Source of the DNA: Macrobrachium rosenbergii
Taxonomy: Eukaryota > Arthropoda > Malacostraca > Decapoda > Palaemonidae
Direction of reading: 5' to 3'
DNA length: 64,000 nucleotides
Assembly: GCF_040412425.1 (NCBI RefSeq)
Contig: NC_089756.1
Coordinates: 1,316,998 to 1,380,997 of the forward strand
Under the pieces are notes generated by a model. It did no database searches. It was given only the letters and a program-made list of their open reading frames with translations, and had not been told where the DNA came from. Shown here piece after piece: positions 1 through 11,300 of the stretch. The position numbers and the translations under genes are program-made. Position 1 is the first letter of the stretch, and every line of letters starts with the position of its first letter.

Positions 1-177
1 CCCCCCGAGACCTGATATCCTATCACATTAGTGACAAGCTTCTGTTAACCGGAATGAATACATGCCAACCCTGTGCTATAAGTTCTCTGATAAGGGATAT
101 AGCCGGGGCGCTGCCTAAGGCAGATGTAACTGCATGAGGCTCTCGCGGCTCCCAGACTAAAAATAGGGTTTTCATTT
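1..177. other. Unassigned left edge
   Basis: No coding or structural feature can be supported here. The stretch lies just outside the terminal motif at 178-262 that appears to end the DIRS-A fragment. It may be flanking host DNA or further repeat. Confidence 0.3.
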
Positions 178-262
178 CCCTTCAGGTTCAAACCCCGTTT
201 TATTATAAAAACGCCATTTTTATATAAGCAATTTACCAAGTAATTACATAGCTGAGTCCCAC
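178..262. repeat. DIRS terminal motif (AT-rich, shared with DIRS-B ends)
   Basis: Read on the minus strand this contains CAGCTATGTAATTACTTGGT followed by an AT-rich tail that includes ATAAAAACG-type runs. Near-identical motifs occur at 8026-8068 and 13845-13888, at the two ends of DIRS-B in inverted orientation. It is therefore interpreted as the outer end of a DIRS inverted repeat. Confidence 0.45.
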
Positions 263-1210
263 ATTGAAATAGGCATAAAGATCTTTGTCCGACCAGCTAT
301 GAGCATTGCATCTGTCGCCCATGTGGCAGATCAGGTTCTGGCGAACAATACAGAGGAAGACGATGGTTCTTGGCAGTTGCGAACAGATTCAGAACTGGCT
401 TTCCCCTCAGTTTCGAAGGTTTTAGACACACTAAAGGGTCTAGTGTCCGCTCTGTAGGGAGAACTTGATTTTGGCGGCTCAGTTCGTCTGCTAAAACATT
501 TAACCTTCCCAGAACAAATCTAATTAGGATCTTTGTCTGGTTTTGGTCTGCCCATAAGAGAAGGGCTCTTGCTGCCTCCAACAGGTAAGTGAGTGTGTCC
601 CCCGCCCCGCTTCTTCACATAAGACAGTGCCTTGGTATTGTCCGAATGGACTGTCACTGTTTTTCTGAACACTTATAGAGCAAATGCTTGCAATCCCCAG
701 TGAATTGCTTTCAGCTCCTTTATGTTTATTTGCCATTTCCTCTGTTCTGGAGTCCAAATCCCGGAGACCTCCCTGTCTCCCAGGAGAGCTACCCAACCTA
801 GGTCTGAAGCATCTGAATAAAACACTAGGGCAGGGCTCAGGGGAAGGAGCAATTTCCCTGGAGAGTGTTTGTCTCTTGATTTCCACCAGAGCAGGTCCTC
901 TTTGATTTCCTGAGTCATTGGGAAAACGAAAGTGCCCGGATACTTCTTCCTGTCTGAATTGACTCTTAGATAAAATTGTAAATTCCTCATGTGTAGCCTT
1001 CCCAGAGTTATGAATTGTTCCATGGACAAGGGGTCCCTAGTAAACTCATCCAACTGTTCACAGAGCAGGACTTGAAGGGAGAGGAATTTGTCCACCTTCT
1101 GAGGCAAGATTCTATCCTTTTGGGGAGGAAAAACTCAAAAAGTGAGAGAGTTTATCCTCATCCCCAAATATGTCCTGAGGAGTCAGTTGGGACTTCTGAA
1201 AGTTTATTAA
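263..1210 (-). pseudogene. DIRS-A RT C-terminal part and RNase H
   Basis: Continues the DIRS-A polymerase on the minus strand. After the RT thumb and connection come the RNase H motifs: VFYSDASDLGWVALLG with the first catalytic Asp (about 810-850), the glutamate-bearing INIKELKAIHWGLQAF (about 680-725), then LNVLADELSRQ (about 480) with the C-terminal Asp. It ends in VLNLFATAKNHRLPLY, the start of the methyltransferase-like linker of DIRS elements. RNase H removes the RNA strand of the RNA-DNA hybrid. A frame change near 670 and a further break near 297 disrupt it. Remnants of the frame run on to about 263 before the terminal motif. No recombinase follows. Confidence 0.75.
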
Positions 1211-3395
1211 CCCTTAAACGCCGACTGGACGTAGCGTACGTCGACTAAAATTGTCTGTTGGGTGCCGAGTGGATGTACCGTACATCGACTACAAAAAATT
1301 TCAACCTTCAGTCAATTTTGACTCAACAGAAATGGTCGAAAAACGCAATTGTAAGCTAAAACTCTTACATTCTAGTAATATTCAATCATTTGCCTTCATT
1401 TTGCAACAAATTGGAAGTCTCTAGAACAATATTTCGATTTATGGTGAATTTTTGAAAAAAACTTTTTCCTTACGTCCGCGCAGTAACTTGGGCAAAAATT
1501 TCAGAAATTCTTTCGTCATTTTGTCGTAATGTTTACACCTGTTTATATTAGTCGTTACATAAAGTTTTATATATGGAAATATGCACAATTTCATGTAGAA
1601 TACAACAGAAAATAACTCATGGTTGTAGCTTCTATCAGTTTTGAAATATTTCCATATAAATCACGATAAGTGCCAAAATTTCAACCTTTGGTCAACTTTA
1701 ACTCGACCGAAATGGTCGAAAAACGCAATTGTAAGCTAAAACTCTTACATTCTAGTAATATTCAGTCATGTACTTTCATTTTCCAACAAATTGGAAGTCT
1801 CTAGCACAATATTTCGATTTATGGTGAATTTTTGAAAAAACTTTGCCGAACATCTCAGAAATTCTTTCGTCACTTTGTCGTAATGTTTGCACCGTTTTAT
1901 ATTAGTCATTACATAAAGTTTTATATATGGAAATGTGTGCAATTTCATGTAGAATACAACAGAAAATAAATCATGGTTGTAGTTTTTATCAGTTTTGAAA
2001 TATTTTCATATAAATCACGATAAGTGCCAAAATTTCAACCTTTGGTCAACTTTAACTCGACTGAAATGATCGAAAAACGCAATTGTAAGCTAAAACTCGT
2101 ACATTCTAGTAATATTCAATCATGTACCTTCATTTAGAACAGACTGGAAGTCTCTAGCACAATATTTCGATTTATGGTGAATTAAAAAAAGAAACTTTTT
2201 CCTTACATCCGCGCGCGGTAACTCGGCCTAACATCTCAGAAATTCTTTCGTCACTTTGTCGTAATGTTTGCACCGTTTTATATTAGTCGTTACATAAAGT
2301 TTTACATATGAAAATGCGTGCAATTTCATGTAGAATACAACAGAAAATAGCTCATGGTTGTATCTTTTATGTGTTCTGAAATATTTTCATATAAATCATG
2401 ATGTGCCAAAATTTCAACCTTTGGTCAACTTTAACTCGACCGAAATGATCGAAAAACGCAATTGTAAGCTAAAACTCTTACATTCTAGTAATATTCAATC
2501 GTGTACCTTCATTTTGCAACAAACTGGAAGTCTCTAGCACAATATTTCGATTTATGGTGAATTTTTTAAAAAACTTTTTCCTTACGTCCGCGCGGTCACT
2601 CGGCCGAACATCTCAGAAATTCTTTCATCACTTTGTCGTAATGTTTGCACCGTTTTATTTTAGTCGTTACATAAAGTTTTACGTATGGAAATGTGCACAA
2701 TTTCATGTAGAATACAACAAAAAATAACTCATGGTTGTAGCTTTTATCAGTTTTGAAATATTTTCATATAAATCACGATAAATAGAAAAAATTCTACTTT
2801 CGGTCAACTTTAACTCAACCGAAATGGTCAAAAACTGCAATTATAAGCAAAAACACTTACAGTTTAGTAATATTCAATCAATTACCTTCATTTTGCAACA
2901 AACGGGAAGTCTCTAGCACAATATTTCGATTTATGGTGAATTTTTGAAAAAAAACTTTTTTTGTACGTCCGCGCGTTACGAATTCATGCATCATTTTGTG
3001 ATAATATTTTCTCTGTGTTGCTTTGATCATTTTACAATTTGTTATATACCAAAATCATTGCAATTTAGTGTACAATACAAAGAAAAAAAACTTATTAGCT
3101 TCAACCGTTTTGCTCACAGCGCGATTTGTATACAATTATATATGAAATTTTTTTTTCGCGCTGTCATATATTTCAATATTTATATATGAAAATTATATTT
3201 TTTTTCATTTCTGATGGTTGCATACTAAACTTCAGGCAATGACAAAAAAAAGGAGCCAAAAATGAACTCTTAATCTTAAAAACTAAGCGTGCTGTGATTT
3301 TTTGAAAAGAACTTTTTTTCCGCTTCGGCGCTAATTCCCGAACGCCGCCGGCATACGACAGACACTTTTGTAAATAGAGGCTCGACGTTAGAGGG
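1211..3395. mobile_element. Non-autonomous piggyBac-like DNA transposon with TTAA target duplication
   Basis: TTAA occurs at 1207-1210 and again at 3396-3399, directly bordering the insertion. The ends form an imperfect terminal inverted repeat: CCCTTAAACGCCGA on the left and CCCTCTAACGTCGA read inward from the right, 11 of 14 matching. TTAA duplication plus CCC-starting ends is the established signature of the piggyBac superfamily. The element has no transposase frame, and most of it is tandem repeat. Subterminal palindromic motifs (GACGTAGCGTACGTCGAC and a diverged copy about 45 bp on) may be transposase-binding sites, which is inference. It lies inside the DIRS-A RT. Dropping it together with one TTAA leaves the two DIRS halves in the same frame, so its borders are well fixed. 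Confidence 0.8.
1291..2990. repeat. Internal tandem array, about five units of ~355-380 bp
   Basis: The landmark AATGGTCGAAAAACGCAA or a close variant begins at 1331, 1711, 2065, 2444 and 2823, giving spacings of 380, 354, 379 and 379 bp. Other landmarks (CTTACATTCTAGTAATATTC, GGAAGTCTCTAGCACAATA) recur with it. Units differ by scattered substitutions and small indels. The array is AT-rich and non-coding and fills most of the piggyBac-like element. Confidence 0.85.
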
Positions 3396-3399
3396 TTAA

Positions 3400-3960
3400 G
3401 AGGCCCAATTCCTGGGCTAGAAGAAGGGTCTTTTGAAGGTCCTCCGTACACATCTTCAATTGAGAATGAAGAAGCCAGTCGTCTAGGTAGAGCGAAATCT
3501 TGACCCCCATCAGATGTAACCATTTCACTATGAGAGCTGAGACTCACGTGAAAACCTGGGGAGCCATGGACAGGCCAAAGCAAAGGACCCTGAGCTGATA
3601 CACCCTGTTCTGAAATACGAACCTTAAGAACTTCGATTCCTGATGGACATGGAAGTATGTGTCCCTCATGTCTATTGAAATCATCAAATCCCCCTGGCGA
3701 ATGGATGCTAGGATGGATTGGCTGGTTTCCATTCTGAATCTGGTTTTGTGGACATACAAATTCGAGGCACTTACGTCCAGAACTGACCTCCAGCCTCCTG
3801 AGACCTTGGGGACTACAAACAGCCAACTGTAGAACCCCAGAGAGCAGGTGCTTCGACCACTTCAATGGTTTCTTTTTCGAGGAGGGATGATACTTCTTAG
3901 GAGAGGGTGGAAAACCTCTCGGAGCCTAGGGAGTAGGCCATCAATATGATGGGCGTGCTG
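3400..3960 (-). pseudogene. DIRS-A reverse transcriptase, N-terminal and palm part
   Basis: Read on the minus strand, this shows the DIRS-type RT order: the linker ending in LEKETIEVVEAP, the conserved VPK box with GGW, the palm stretch SIRQGDLMISIDMRDTYFHV (first catalytic Asp), the CFGLSMAPQVFT box, and the catalytic YLDDW motif at about 3480-3495. Such enzymes copy element RNA into DNA. A TGA stop directly follows the APQVFT box and a TAA lies in the linker near 3900, so no full protein could be made. The coding sense continues past the TTAA insertion into 1210. It is closely related to the RT of DIRS-B. The catalytic YLDD is intact despite the stops. Confidence 0.75.
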
Positions 3961-3965
3961 GTTAA

Positions 3966-6688
3966 CCCCTTATTATTAGACTAACCCAAGATATCTTGTG
4001 ATCACTGTTCTAAAAATTTTGGATTTACCATGAGATATCTCTTTAAAAAAGTTAAATGCTAATATAGGACTAATATGAGATGTCTCCTGATCCACAGTGT
4101 TGTTTTAAGGCTTCTTCAAGATATCTCCTGCTACATCATATTTTTGGCAGTGGTACTTGCTGCTGGAAGTCATGAGTTATTGAGAATAACTTTTTTGTTT
4201 TTTTCGTGACAATTACCCATCATTAGTGACATTTCATCAGTCATCCTGGTCGTTTGTTTGTTTGTGTTTTGCTTCTTTTACCTGTTTTTAGGTAAGTTTG
4301 GTTGTTTTATTTGTCGTCTTAGACTGTTTATATATATTATTGATTTATCCTGTTACTGTTGTGTCTTTTGTTAACTAATCCCTTGACTATTTTGTGATAC
4401 GTCAAGTAACCGGCAATCTTGAGAGTTTTTTCGTTTGTTTTATATCTTTTTGTCTGTTTTTAGGTAAATTTGGCTGTTTTATTTGTCATCTTAGACTGTT
4501 TATATGATATATTATTGGTTTATTGTGTTGATCGCCTGTCTCTTCTGGAAACACTGCTGTTCTTTTTTGACCTCAATTTCCAATTGAAAGCTGGGCTCTG
4601 GTCTTCAAGTGGTGGACGCTAGTCTTTGATCACTGGGTGTCATCTCTGCAGTATCGGACTCCCTCCTTTGAGTACCATACAAACGCTCTCAGGCGGTTTT
4701 GTATCTTTTCAGCCTGTTCCAAAATCATTAGAGGACTTAATGTTTTGACCTTCACCTAGAGTTCCAGATGACCTGAATTGCTCCCTTTTGTGATATCAGT
4801 TGGTGCCACATAGCACTGTCCTTTGCAGACAGGGACTTTGATGTTCGGATTTTGAGCTTGTTGAAGAAAGCTATCACCTATAAAGGGAGCTGGAAGCCTA
4901 ACTTTGGTTTGTAAGGGAGCAAGATAAGTGTTCTTTGTCCATTACTACCTTTGATCCTTAGATGGAATTAGTTCTCCTGGCTGAAGCTCTTGTCAAGATT
5001 GGAAGTAAGGTCTTTCTTGACTGACCTCAGGAGCTGGGCTAAGAAGATAGGAGCCTCTAAAATGTTGCCAAGAGACATCACTTCAGTTGGTCCCTTAATC
5101 CTGTCCTATGCAGTAAGGACAGTTAAGTTAGTATTTTGAGATTTCCACTCCATTGGGATTGCAAGAAGGGAGCCTTGCTTCTTTGTTCTACTGGGAGAAA
5201 CACACAGTCACTATCAGCCCTCTTTTCTTTGCCTTCAGCCGTCTACAAGAGAATCACTGCCACTTTCAGATGGCATATATCCTCAGTCCATTTTCCCTCT
5301 CTTTAGCAGTGCCCATTCCTAGCACCTGATCAACTTCAGAGCTCCTGGCGTTGAATCCCGAGCTCCCGACACCTACTCCTGAGCGCTTGACATTTTCTAG
5401 CCATACTATGCTCCCACCTCAGAACTCCTAGTTCCTTTAAACAGTTTGTTTCTTCACTGCAGCAGAAGTTGTCACCTCTGGTTTTGTTCAAGCCATTTTT
5501 TATCCCATGGCCGGATTTATGTGTCTTTTGTGGACTTAACAAGTTCCTGTGAGTGTGTCAGATTTTAGTTTTGGGAAAGTACAGTTCCGTATATGTTTTC
5601 AGTCTGTACATTGTGTCATCGAGTCCATGCTGGGCGTTATCTCATAAGAAGTCGATCCCACCCTATGTTGCCGTGGCTGTCAAGTATCGGCAGGGTCGAC
5701 AACTAGTCCACTTAGTTATCCGTGAGTCTGCACTATGTTTTTTGATGCTTGGTTGCAGAGACTAACCGAACAGTCCTATCATACATTCTCCGGGCCATTT
5801 GTATGAAGTTCCTGGTTATGTAGGATACTTCATTTTTTCTTGTCCAAATACAGACTCCAAATACATCACAGACCCATCTTACAAGACAGAGTATGCCAGT
5901 TCGGGAGTTGTTAGGCTCTGGCAAGCCTTCTATTGAGTCTTCGCCCCGCACAGGAACAAGGAATCATAGCGAGACTCCGCTGTTTTTCCCCCAAGACTGG
6001 AATTTTCAGTTGGACCTTCAGTAGTATCTGTCCAAATTTAATCTCTCAAAGGAAGTCTTTTCTCATGAGACTAGTCTTAGACTGCTTCTCGCTCCTTGTT
6101 CTAGTCGAGGGACCCCTCTCGGGGATCTGGGAATTTCCGTGATGTGCCCCTGCGAGAATGGAACCTTCACACTATGCCATAAAGCTGAAAGCCTTTCGCA
6201 TAAGGCTTCAGTCCTTCTCGACCCTCGCTCTTTCCTAGACTGCGGTATTCCTTTAGACTAGACCACAGTCCTTAACAGACACCATTTTGCAAGTTCGTGC
6301 TAACTTGGACTCTACGCTCTTCCACCATTCAACATGGTCAAGGAAAAGCTGGGCTTTTCAGACTCGTCAGAACATTATGACTTCCCTCGTAGCTCCGTTC
6401 TGAATTATAATTTATGGTTCCCGGCTTGCTGCGATTGATTGGTGTAGACTCTCGGAATCCTTCCACCTTTTGTAACTTCTCGAATAGTCTCACTTTAAGA
6501 GACACTATCAGGGGTGGTACGCTCTTGCATGGACAGGCTTTGGGCTGTCCAGATGCTTATCAGGAAGGAGATGCTTTTTCAGAGGTGCTACTAAGACATT
6601 TGAGAGATGCAGACGGGGGTATCGAGCTATGTCTGACTCAGTAACATGGGTTGCTCATTTACCCTGGGAATTTTTAACCGAGAATGAA

Positions 6689-6766
<78 letters not shown>

Positions 6767-7587
6767 AACTTAATGGCAGGGAGGACAGTTTTGGCAGCCA
6801 GGGATTGTGCTCTGGACTGCCAGGAGCACCCATCAGCCTGTTTTTTTTTTGTTTTTGTTTTCCTTTCCTAACCTGACTTCCACTTCACCTGGTTCCTGCT
6901 ACAGCCGGGTGCCAGCTCTACCCTGAGCTTCTAGGAGCGCCCACCAGCTCCCGAATTAGTTAGCTGATGACCAGCTCTGCTGGCCCCTCCTACAGCCTGG
7001 CACCACCTCAGTACACCTGGCACCAGCTTCTGGTTGTCTGGCGCCAACTCTCCCACATCCTTGGCTCAGGAGAAGAGTTAGAAGCTCACTTTCTGTTAGA
7101 GTTTTACAGCATGACCTGAGCAGGATTTGAAGCACAGGTGGTTTTTCATGACCTTTAGTGTTCTAGCACCCTCCAGCTAAGAGCGTACGGTCCTCTCTTG
7201 TGATTGGACTTGTTTTCTGATGCCACTCTTAGTTTCTGGAGAGCTATTAGCCTACTTTTAGTGAAAGCTAGACATGTCAGTGCAACCTCTACTCATTAGC
7301 TTTCAGGCACTGTATGCCCCTGACGTCCATTCTACAATTGACCTTTTGGAAGTGTAATCGATCTTCACTCCTTGCTTTTCGAGGAAAGTTAAAACAGTGT
7401 TAGATTCTTGCAGTACCTTGCGATCATTATTAGTAACTGGCATGGCATCGCGGAAGGAAGCATAGGATTTTCTCCTACTATCTGTTCATCTTTTAATAAG
7501 GTGCCGAGACTTGTGAGAGCCGGGGGTTACCATACACCTGGAGCACCCATCACTGTCAGTTAATGGGTCTTGGTCTTTATTTCAATG
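3966..7587. other. Decayed repeat DNA, no supportable gene
   Basis: No domain, splice pattern or long frame here is convincing on either strand. At 3980-4130 a short palindromic motif (AGATATCT and one-base variants) recurs four times at 40-50 bp intervals. From about 4560 to 6650 the plus strand reads like GC-balanced former coding sequence broken by stops, possibly an old DIRS gag-like region, but no motif fixes this. A CT microsatellite lies at 6691-6763. At 6850-7080 loosely repeated CAGCTC/CACCAGC words resemble degenerate low-complexity gag. Confidence 0.4.
6691..6763. repeat. (CT)n microsatellite
   Basis: An uninterrupted CT dinucleotide run of about 36 units. The Ser-Leu repeat it encodes in some frames is not a protein. 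Confidence 0.98.
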
Positions 7588-8375
7588 CAAGTGACAGTCT
7601 TATCTGGTTGTGTTTATACTGGTGCTGTGCCCAGGACAAGGGCACTTTTTAAAGTTTTGCTAGCCATCGGATAACTCCTTGAGCTGCATAACTTCCACTG
7701 ATGCTTTGCTAGCCATCGGAGTACTCCTTGGCTACAAAGCTCCCACTTAAGTAGAGGTGCTCATGGCTTTACTGCCATGCTGCTACAGGTTAAGTTGAGC
7801 AACAACGAGGCAATTCTCTACTGCAGGCTCTCTTAACTAACAAGGGACTAGAAGCATTGTATCCAATGCTGGCAACTTATCTAGTATCTTAAATCATTAC
7901 ATGAATTAATGATTGGGAACATAATTTGTCCATGAATCCCCACCACCTGTCAATATGGATTCAGCTAAGCAATTACTGGCTAAGTTACATATTTAAAAAT
8001 GACATTTTTATCATGAAAATAAGATTTTCATATATGTAACATACCAGGTAATTACAAAGCTGATTCTACATTGAAAGGAGGTGGGATACATGGACATATT
8101 CTGTTCCAAAACATTAAGAAAAGTAATGACTTTGAAATAGAAAAGTTGCTAGCATTGATACAACGCTTGTTGTTTCCTTACCTGGTAAGAGAGCAACTAC
8201 AGGTGGGTACTGCCTCTGGTCAGTGCTCATCTTAACCTGTAGTGGCATGGTGGTATAGTCACTGGGAACTCTTCAGCGAAGGAAGTTTTCCGATGGCTAG
8301 CAAAGTCTAAAAGGGTACCCCTGACCTGGGTGTAGAACCAGCATAAAATCAAACAATGCTGTCACCTACACTGCA
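7588..8375. repeat. Long imperfect inverted repeat: two DIRS ends head to head
   Basis: The left arm (about 7588-7845) and right arm (about 8178-8375) are reverse complements with gaps. Shared words include TTTGCTAGCCATCGGA, CTACAGGTTAAG and GTGACAG. Nearer the centre, 7941-8085 forms a second palindrome built from two inverted copies of the DIRS terminal motif (TCAGCT..GTAATTAC..GGTA..GTTACATAT). The right arm leads into DIRS-B; the left arm belongs to the decayed DNA before it. The left arm has an extra copy of the GCTAGCCATCGGA block (7658 and 7706). The likeliest reading is abutting inverted terminal repeats of two elements. Confidence 0.65.
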
Positions 8376-8398
8376 AAAAAAAAAAAAAAAAAAAAAAA
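8376..8398. repeat. Poly(A) tract
   Basis: A run of 23 A residues at the inner edge of the right arm of the inverted repeat. It could be a retroposed tail remnant or slippage; nothing adjacent decides this. Confidence 0.9.
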
Positions 8399-8525
8399 GC
8401 ACACACTCCCCAACCACTAAAAACTGGTGGGTACTCCAGGTACAATGTACCCCCATGCTTCCCTTGAAACTCAACACCCTACATCAAGGGGAGGGGATGG
8501 CAGAGGGAAAGAGAGCTCCCTACCC

Positions 8526-9700
8526 CTAAACTTCCTCTCCCAACACCATACCTGCCATGGATAAAGGTCCTAATGTACAATTTTCAAAAACAGTTTCTAC
8601 ATCCTTGAGGTAGTACGAAATGAAGACTGACTTGCATTTCCAAAAGGTTGATTGTAGAATGACTGAGAGAGACATATTTTGCCTAAACGCAAGTGAGATA
8701 GAAACAGTCCGAACCTCGTGAGCTTTAACCTCAAAGGTAGGCAAGACATCCTCTGGAATCTGAGTGTGCTTCAGAGATCAAATCTCTCAGAAAGTAGGAC
8801 AGAACATTCTTAGAAGGAGGACTAGAGGGGTTCCTCACCAAGCACCAGAGGTTGTTAGAACGTCCCCTGATCTTCTCCGTCCTTTGCAGGTAGTACCTAA
8901 GAGATCTCACAGGTCCAAGGATGTCCATTAAGTTTCTAATGGTGAACGAACGGGGCCAGGGTTCAGAAGGCTCCTCATTCTTGGCAAGGAACCCTAGAGA
9001 GAGAGAGCAGATTGCATCCCCTTGCAAAAAGCCAACTCTCTTGTCAGTTGCTTGGAGCTCGCTAATGCGTTTGGCAGTGGCTGACGCCACAAGGAAGAGT
9101 TTTCTTGGTAAGGTTTTTCAGCAAGTCAGAGCAGACAGGCTCGAAGGTTGGACCTGAAAGCCATTTTAATACTACATCCAGATTCCAAGAAATGTAATCT
9201 GACCTCTCTTGCTTGGAAGTCTCAAAGGATCTGATGAGGCTGCTGAGGTCCTGGTTGGAGGACAGATCCAGACCTCTATGTTTAAAGACCGAGCTGAGCA
9301 TCGACCTATATCCTTTAATAGTAGAGGTCAACAACTTCCTGGAGGATCTCACATAAAGCAAGAAGTCAGCTATATGGGTTATAGACATTTCAGAAGAAAA
9401 GACGTTATGGCAGCTGCACCATCTTCTGAATACTGTCCACTTGGACTGGTAGAGTTTGCTAGAAGAAAGTTGTCTGCATCTAGCAATAGCTTCTGCAGCT
9501 GGTTTCAAAAAACCTTTCGCTCTGACGAGGCTCCTGACAGTCTGAAGCCTGTCAGGGCCAGAGCAGACAACCCTTGGTGGAACCTGAAGAAGTGGAGTTT
9601 CCTGATCAGGAAATCCACTAATAGTTGGAGCAGGTCTGGAAACCATTCCTTCATGGGTCAGAATGGAGCAACTAGGGTCATTGACACGTTCCGATGAGAC
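8526..9700 (-). pseudogene. DIRS-B tyrosine recombinase
   Basis: Phage-integrase-type recombinase that would insert the circular DNA form of the element. On the minus strand the N-terminal core-binding part spans 9646-9150 (KLYQSKWTVFRRWC, DFLLYVRSSRKLLTSTIKGY). The catalytic domain follows in two other frames: first arginine in TAKRISELQA (about 9070), then RTVS preceded by AHEV, giving the H-x-x-R pair (about 8715), and the active tyrosine in SVFISYYLKDV (about 8605). Arg, His-Arg and Tyr are thus all present. Frame changes near 9090-9150 and 8740 split the gene. Its C-terminus stops about 150 bp before the inverted repeat. DIRS-C encodes a clear relative. Confidence 0.75.
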
Positions 9701-9749
9701 GAAAACTTGCTTATTACATCCCTGATCATCCCGAAAGGAGTGAAGGCGT

Positions 9750-11300
9750 ACACATCAGGGTTTGCCCAGTCCAGGAGCATGGCATCTGTTGCTCATGCCA
9801 GAGGGTCCAGGGCTGGGGAACAGAAGAGAGGAAGGCGGTGGTTCCTCGATGTCGCAAAAAGGTCTATGGTTGGCTTTCCCCATAACCTCCACAGATTCTT
9901 GCAGACTAGGAGTCTGGAGTCCAATCAGTCGGAAGGACCTGCTTGAGACAACTCAACTTGTGTGCTAATATGTTCAGTCTCCCTGGATGAGCCGAATTAT
10001 AATCACCTGGTTGCATTCCTCCCAGAGAAGAAGATTTTTGCAGCCTCGTAGAGAGAGAGAGAAGGATTGGGTGCCGCCTTGTTTGCTGATGTATGACAGG
10101 GCAGTAGTGTTGTCTGCATGCACTACTACTGTCTTGCCGAAGACTAGAGTCGAAAAGGACTGGAGGCCCAGGTGAATAGCTTTCAGCTCCTTGACATTGA
10201 TGTGGAAGTTTCTTTGTTCCATGGACCACGTCCCGGAAACTTCTCGACTCCCTAGTAGGGCTCCCTAACCTTGATCTGAGGCGTCAGAATAAAAGTCTAG
10301 GTCGGTGCTCAATGGAAGAAGAGACTTCCCTCAAAGTCTTTCTTCGGGCAACCACCATTGAAGGTCTGCTTTGATCTCTGACTTGATGGGGAAGACAGAG
10401 TCCAGCTGGGTCTCCCTGCTCCAGTTCACCTTGAGAAAGAATTGCAGAGGTCTCATATGTAGTCTGCCCAACTTTACGAACTGTTCCACTGAGGGAGATC
10501 CCCAGGAGACTCATTCATTGAATTGCTGAGCAGGTTGGGAGAGAGAGAGGAACCTTCAAACAGTTTGCAGGCAGGAGCTGACTCTTTTGGGGGAAGGAAA
10601 AGCCTGAGAAGTGCTTGAGTTCAGGATCATCCCCAAATATAGAATCTCCTGCGTAGGAGCCATTTGAGATTTCTGTTTGTTGGTCAGAATGCCTAACTCT
10701 TATGTCAGGCTGAGAGTTTTCTGTAATTCCTCCATGCAGTTTTCCTTTGACTGGTAACAGAGAAGCCAGTCGTCTGAATAAAGGCATATGTTTATGCCAA
10801 GGAGATGGAGCCATTTGCTGAGAGGAGCAAGAATCTATGTGAACACTTGAGGGGCTGTAGACAGACTGAAGCAAACTTCCTGGAGTCTGGATGGATGGGG
10901 ACATGGAGGTAAGCATCCTGCATGTCTGGGGTGATCATCCAAGCCCCCTGCTGGATGGAAGACATGACTAAATGGTTTGTCTCCATATGAAATTTTGTCC
11001 TCTGAATGAAAAGATTCAGGGTGCTGACATCTAGAACGGGTTCCTAGCCCCCACTGATGACTTGGGGACTATGAAGAGACAGTTGTAGAACCCTTCTGAG
11101 TTGTACTCCTTGACCTCTTCCACCTCCCTTGAGAAAGAGGGACTCGACCTTCTGAGAAAGGGCCGAAAACTTCTCAAAGCCTTCCATATACGCAGTCAAG
11201 ACAAGTGGAGACCTGACTAAAGGAGGCTTCTCCTTGAAAGGAATGGCGTAGCCCTCCTTTAGGACCTTGACTACCCACGGTTCCACTCCTCTGCAAATCC
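9750..11300 (-). pseudogene. DIRS-B reverse transcriptase and RNase H
   Basis: RT begins at about 11300 with RGVEPWVVKVLKEGY, a DIRS-type start. It runs through METNHLVMSSIQQGAWMITP and DMQDAYLHVPIHPDSRKF (first catalytic Asp, about 10880-10990). The catalytic box reads YSDDW (about 10770), where YLDD or YVDD is usual, so position 2 has changed but both aspartates remain. RNase H follows: NFHINVKELKAIHLGLQSFS with the catalytic Glu (about 10160-10215), the VVHADNTTALSYISKQGG box (about 10090-10145) and ILAHKLS. At least four frame changes separate these blocks. Substrate and role are as for other retroelements: the element's own RNA is copied in a cytoplasmic or nuclear particle. Confidence 0.75.

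Larger units (their letters stand above)
178..3965 (-). mobile_element. DIRS-A: truncated DIRS-type retrotransposon, interrupted by a DNA transposon
   Basis: A minus-strand fragment of a DIRS-type (tyrosine-recombinase) retrotransposon. RT-domain motifs lie at 3400-3960 and continue at 1210-700, followed by RNase H down to about 263. The 2.2 kb between (1211-3395) is a separate TTAA-flanked insertion. Below 263 the frame runs into an AT-rich motif (178-262) that resembles the ends of DIRS-B, so this looks like the element's 3' inverted repeat. No recombinase lies between RNase H and that end, and no gag is recognisable above 3965, so both halves are incomplete. In-frame stops and a frameshift make it a dead copy. 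The DIRS assignment rests on the RT and RNase H motifs and their likeness to DIRS-B and DIRS-D in this window. Confidence 0.75.

Noticed and set aside
2944..3189. 81-codon frame in the piggyBac-like element
   Set aside because: Falls at the end of the tandem array, AT-rich, no transposase motif (no DDE/D pattern).
3965..3990. A second TTAA-CCCC border suggesting another piggyBac-like insertion starting at 3963
   Set aside because: No matching GGGG-TTAA end was found in the following 4.5 kb, so the break in DIRS-A is left unexplained.
6629..6871. Ser-Leu repeat frame
   Set aside because: Translation of the CT microsatellite at 6691-6763.
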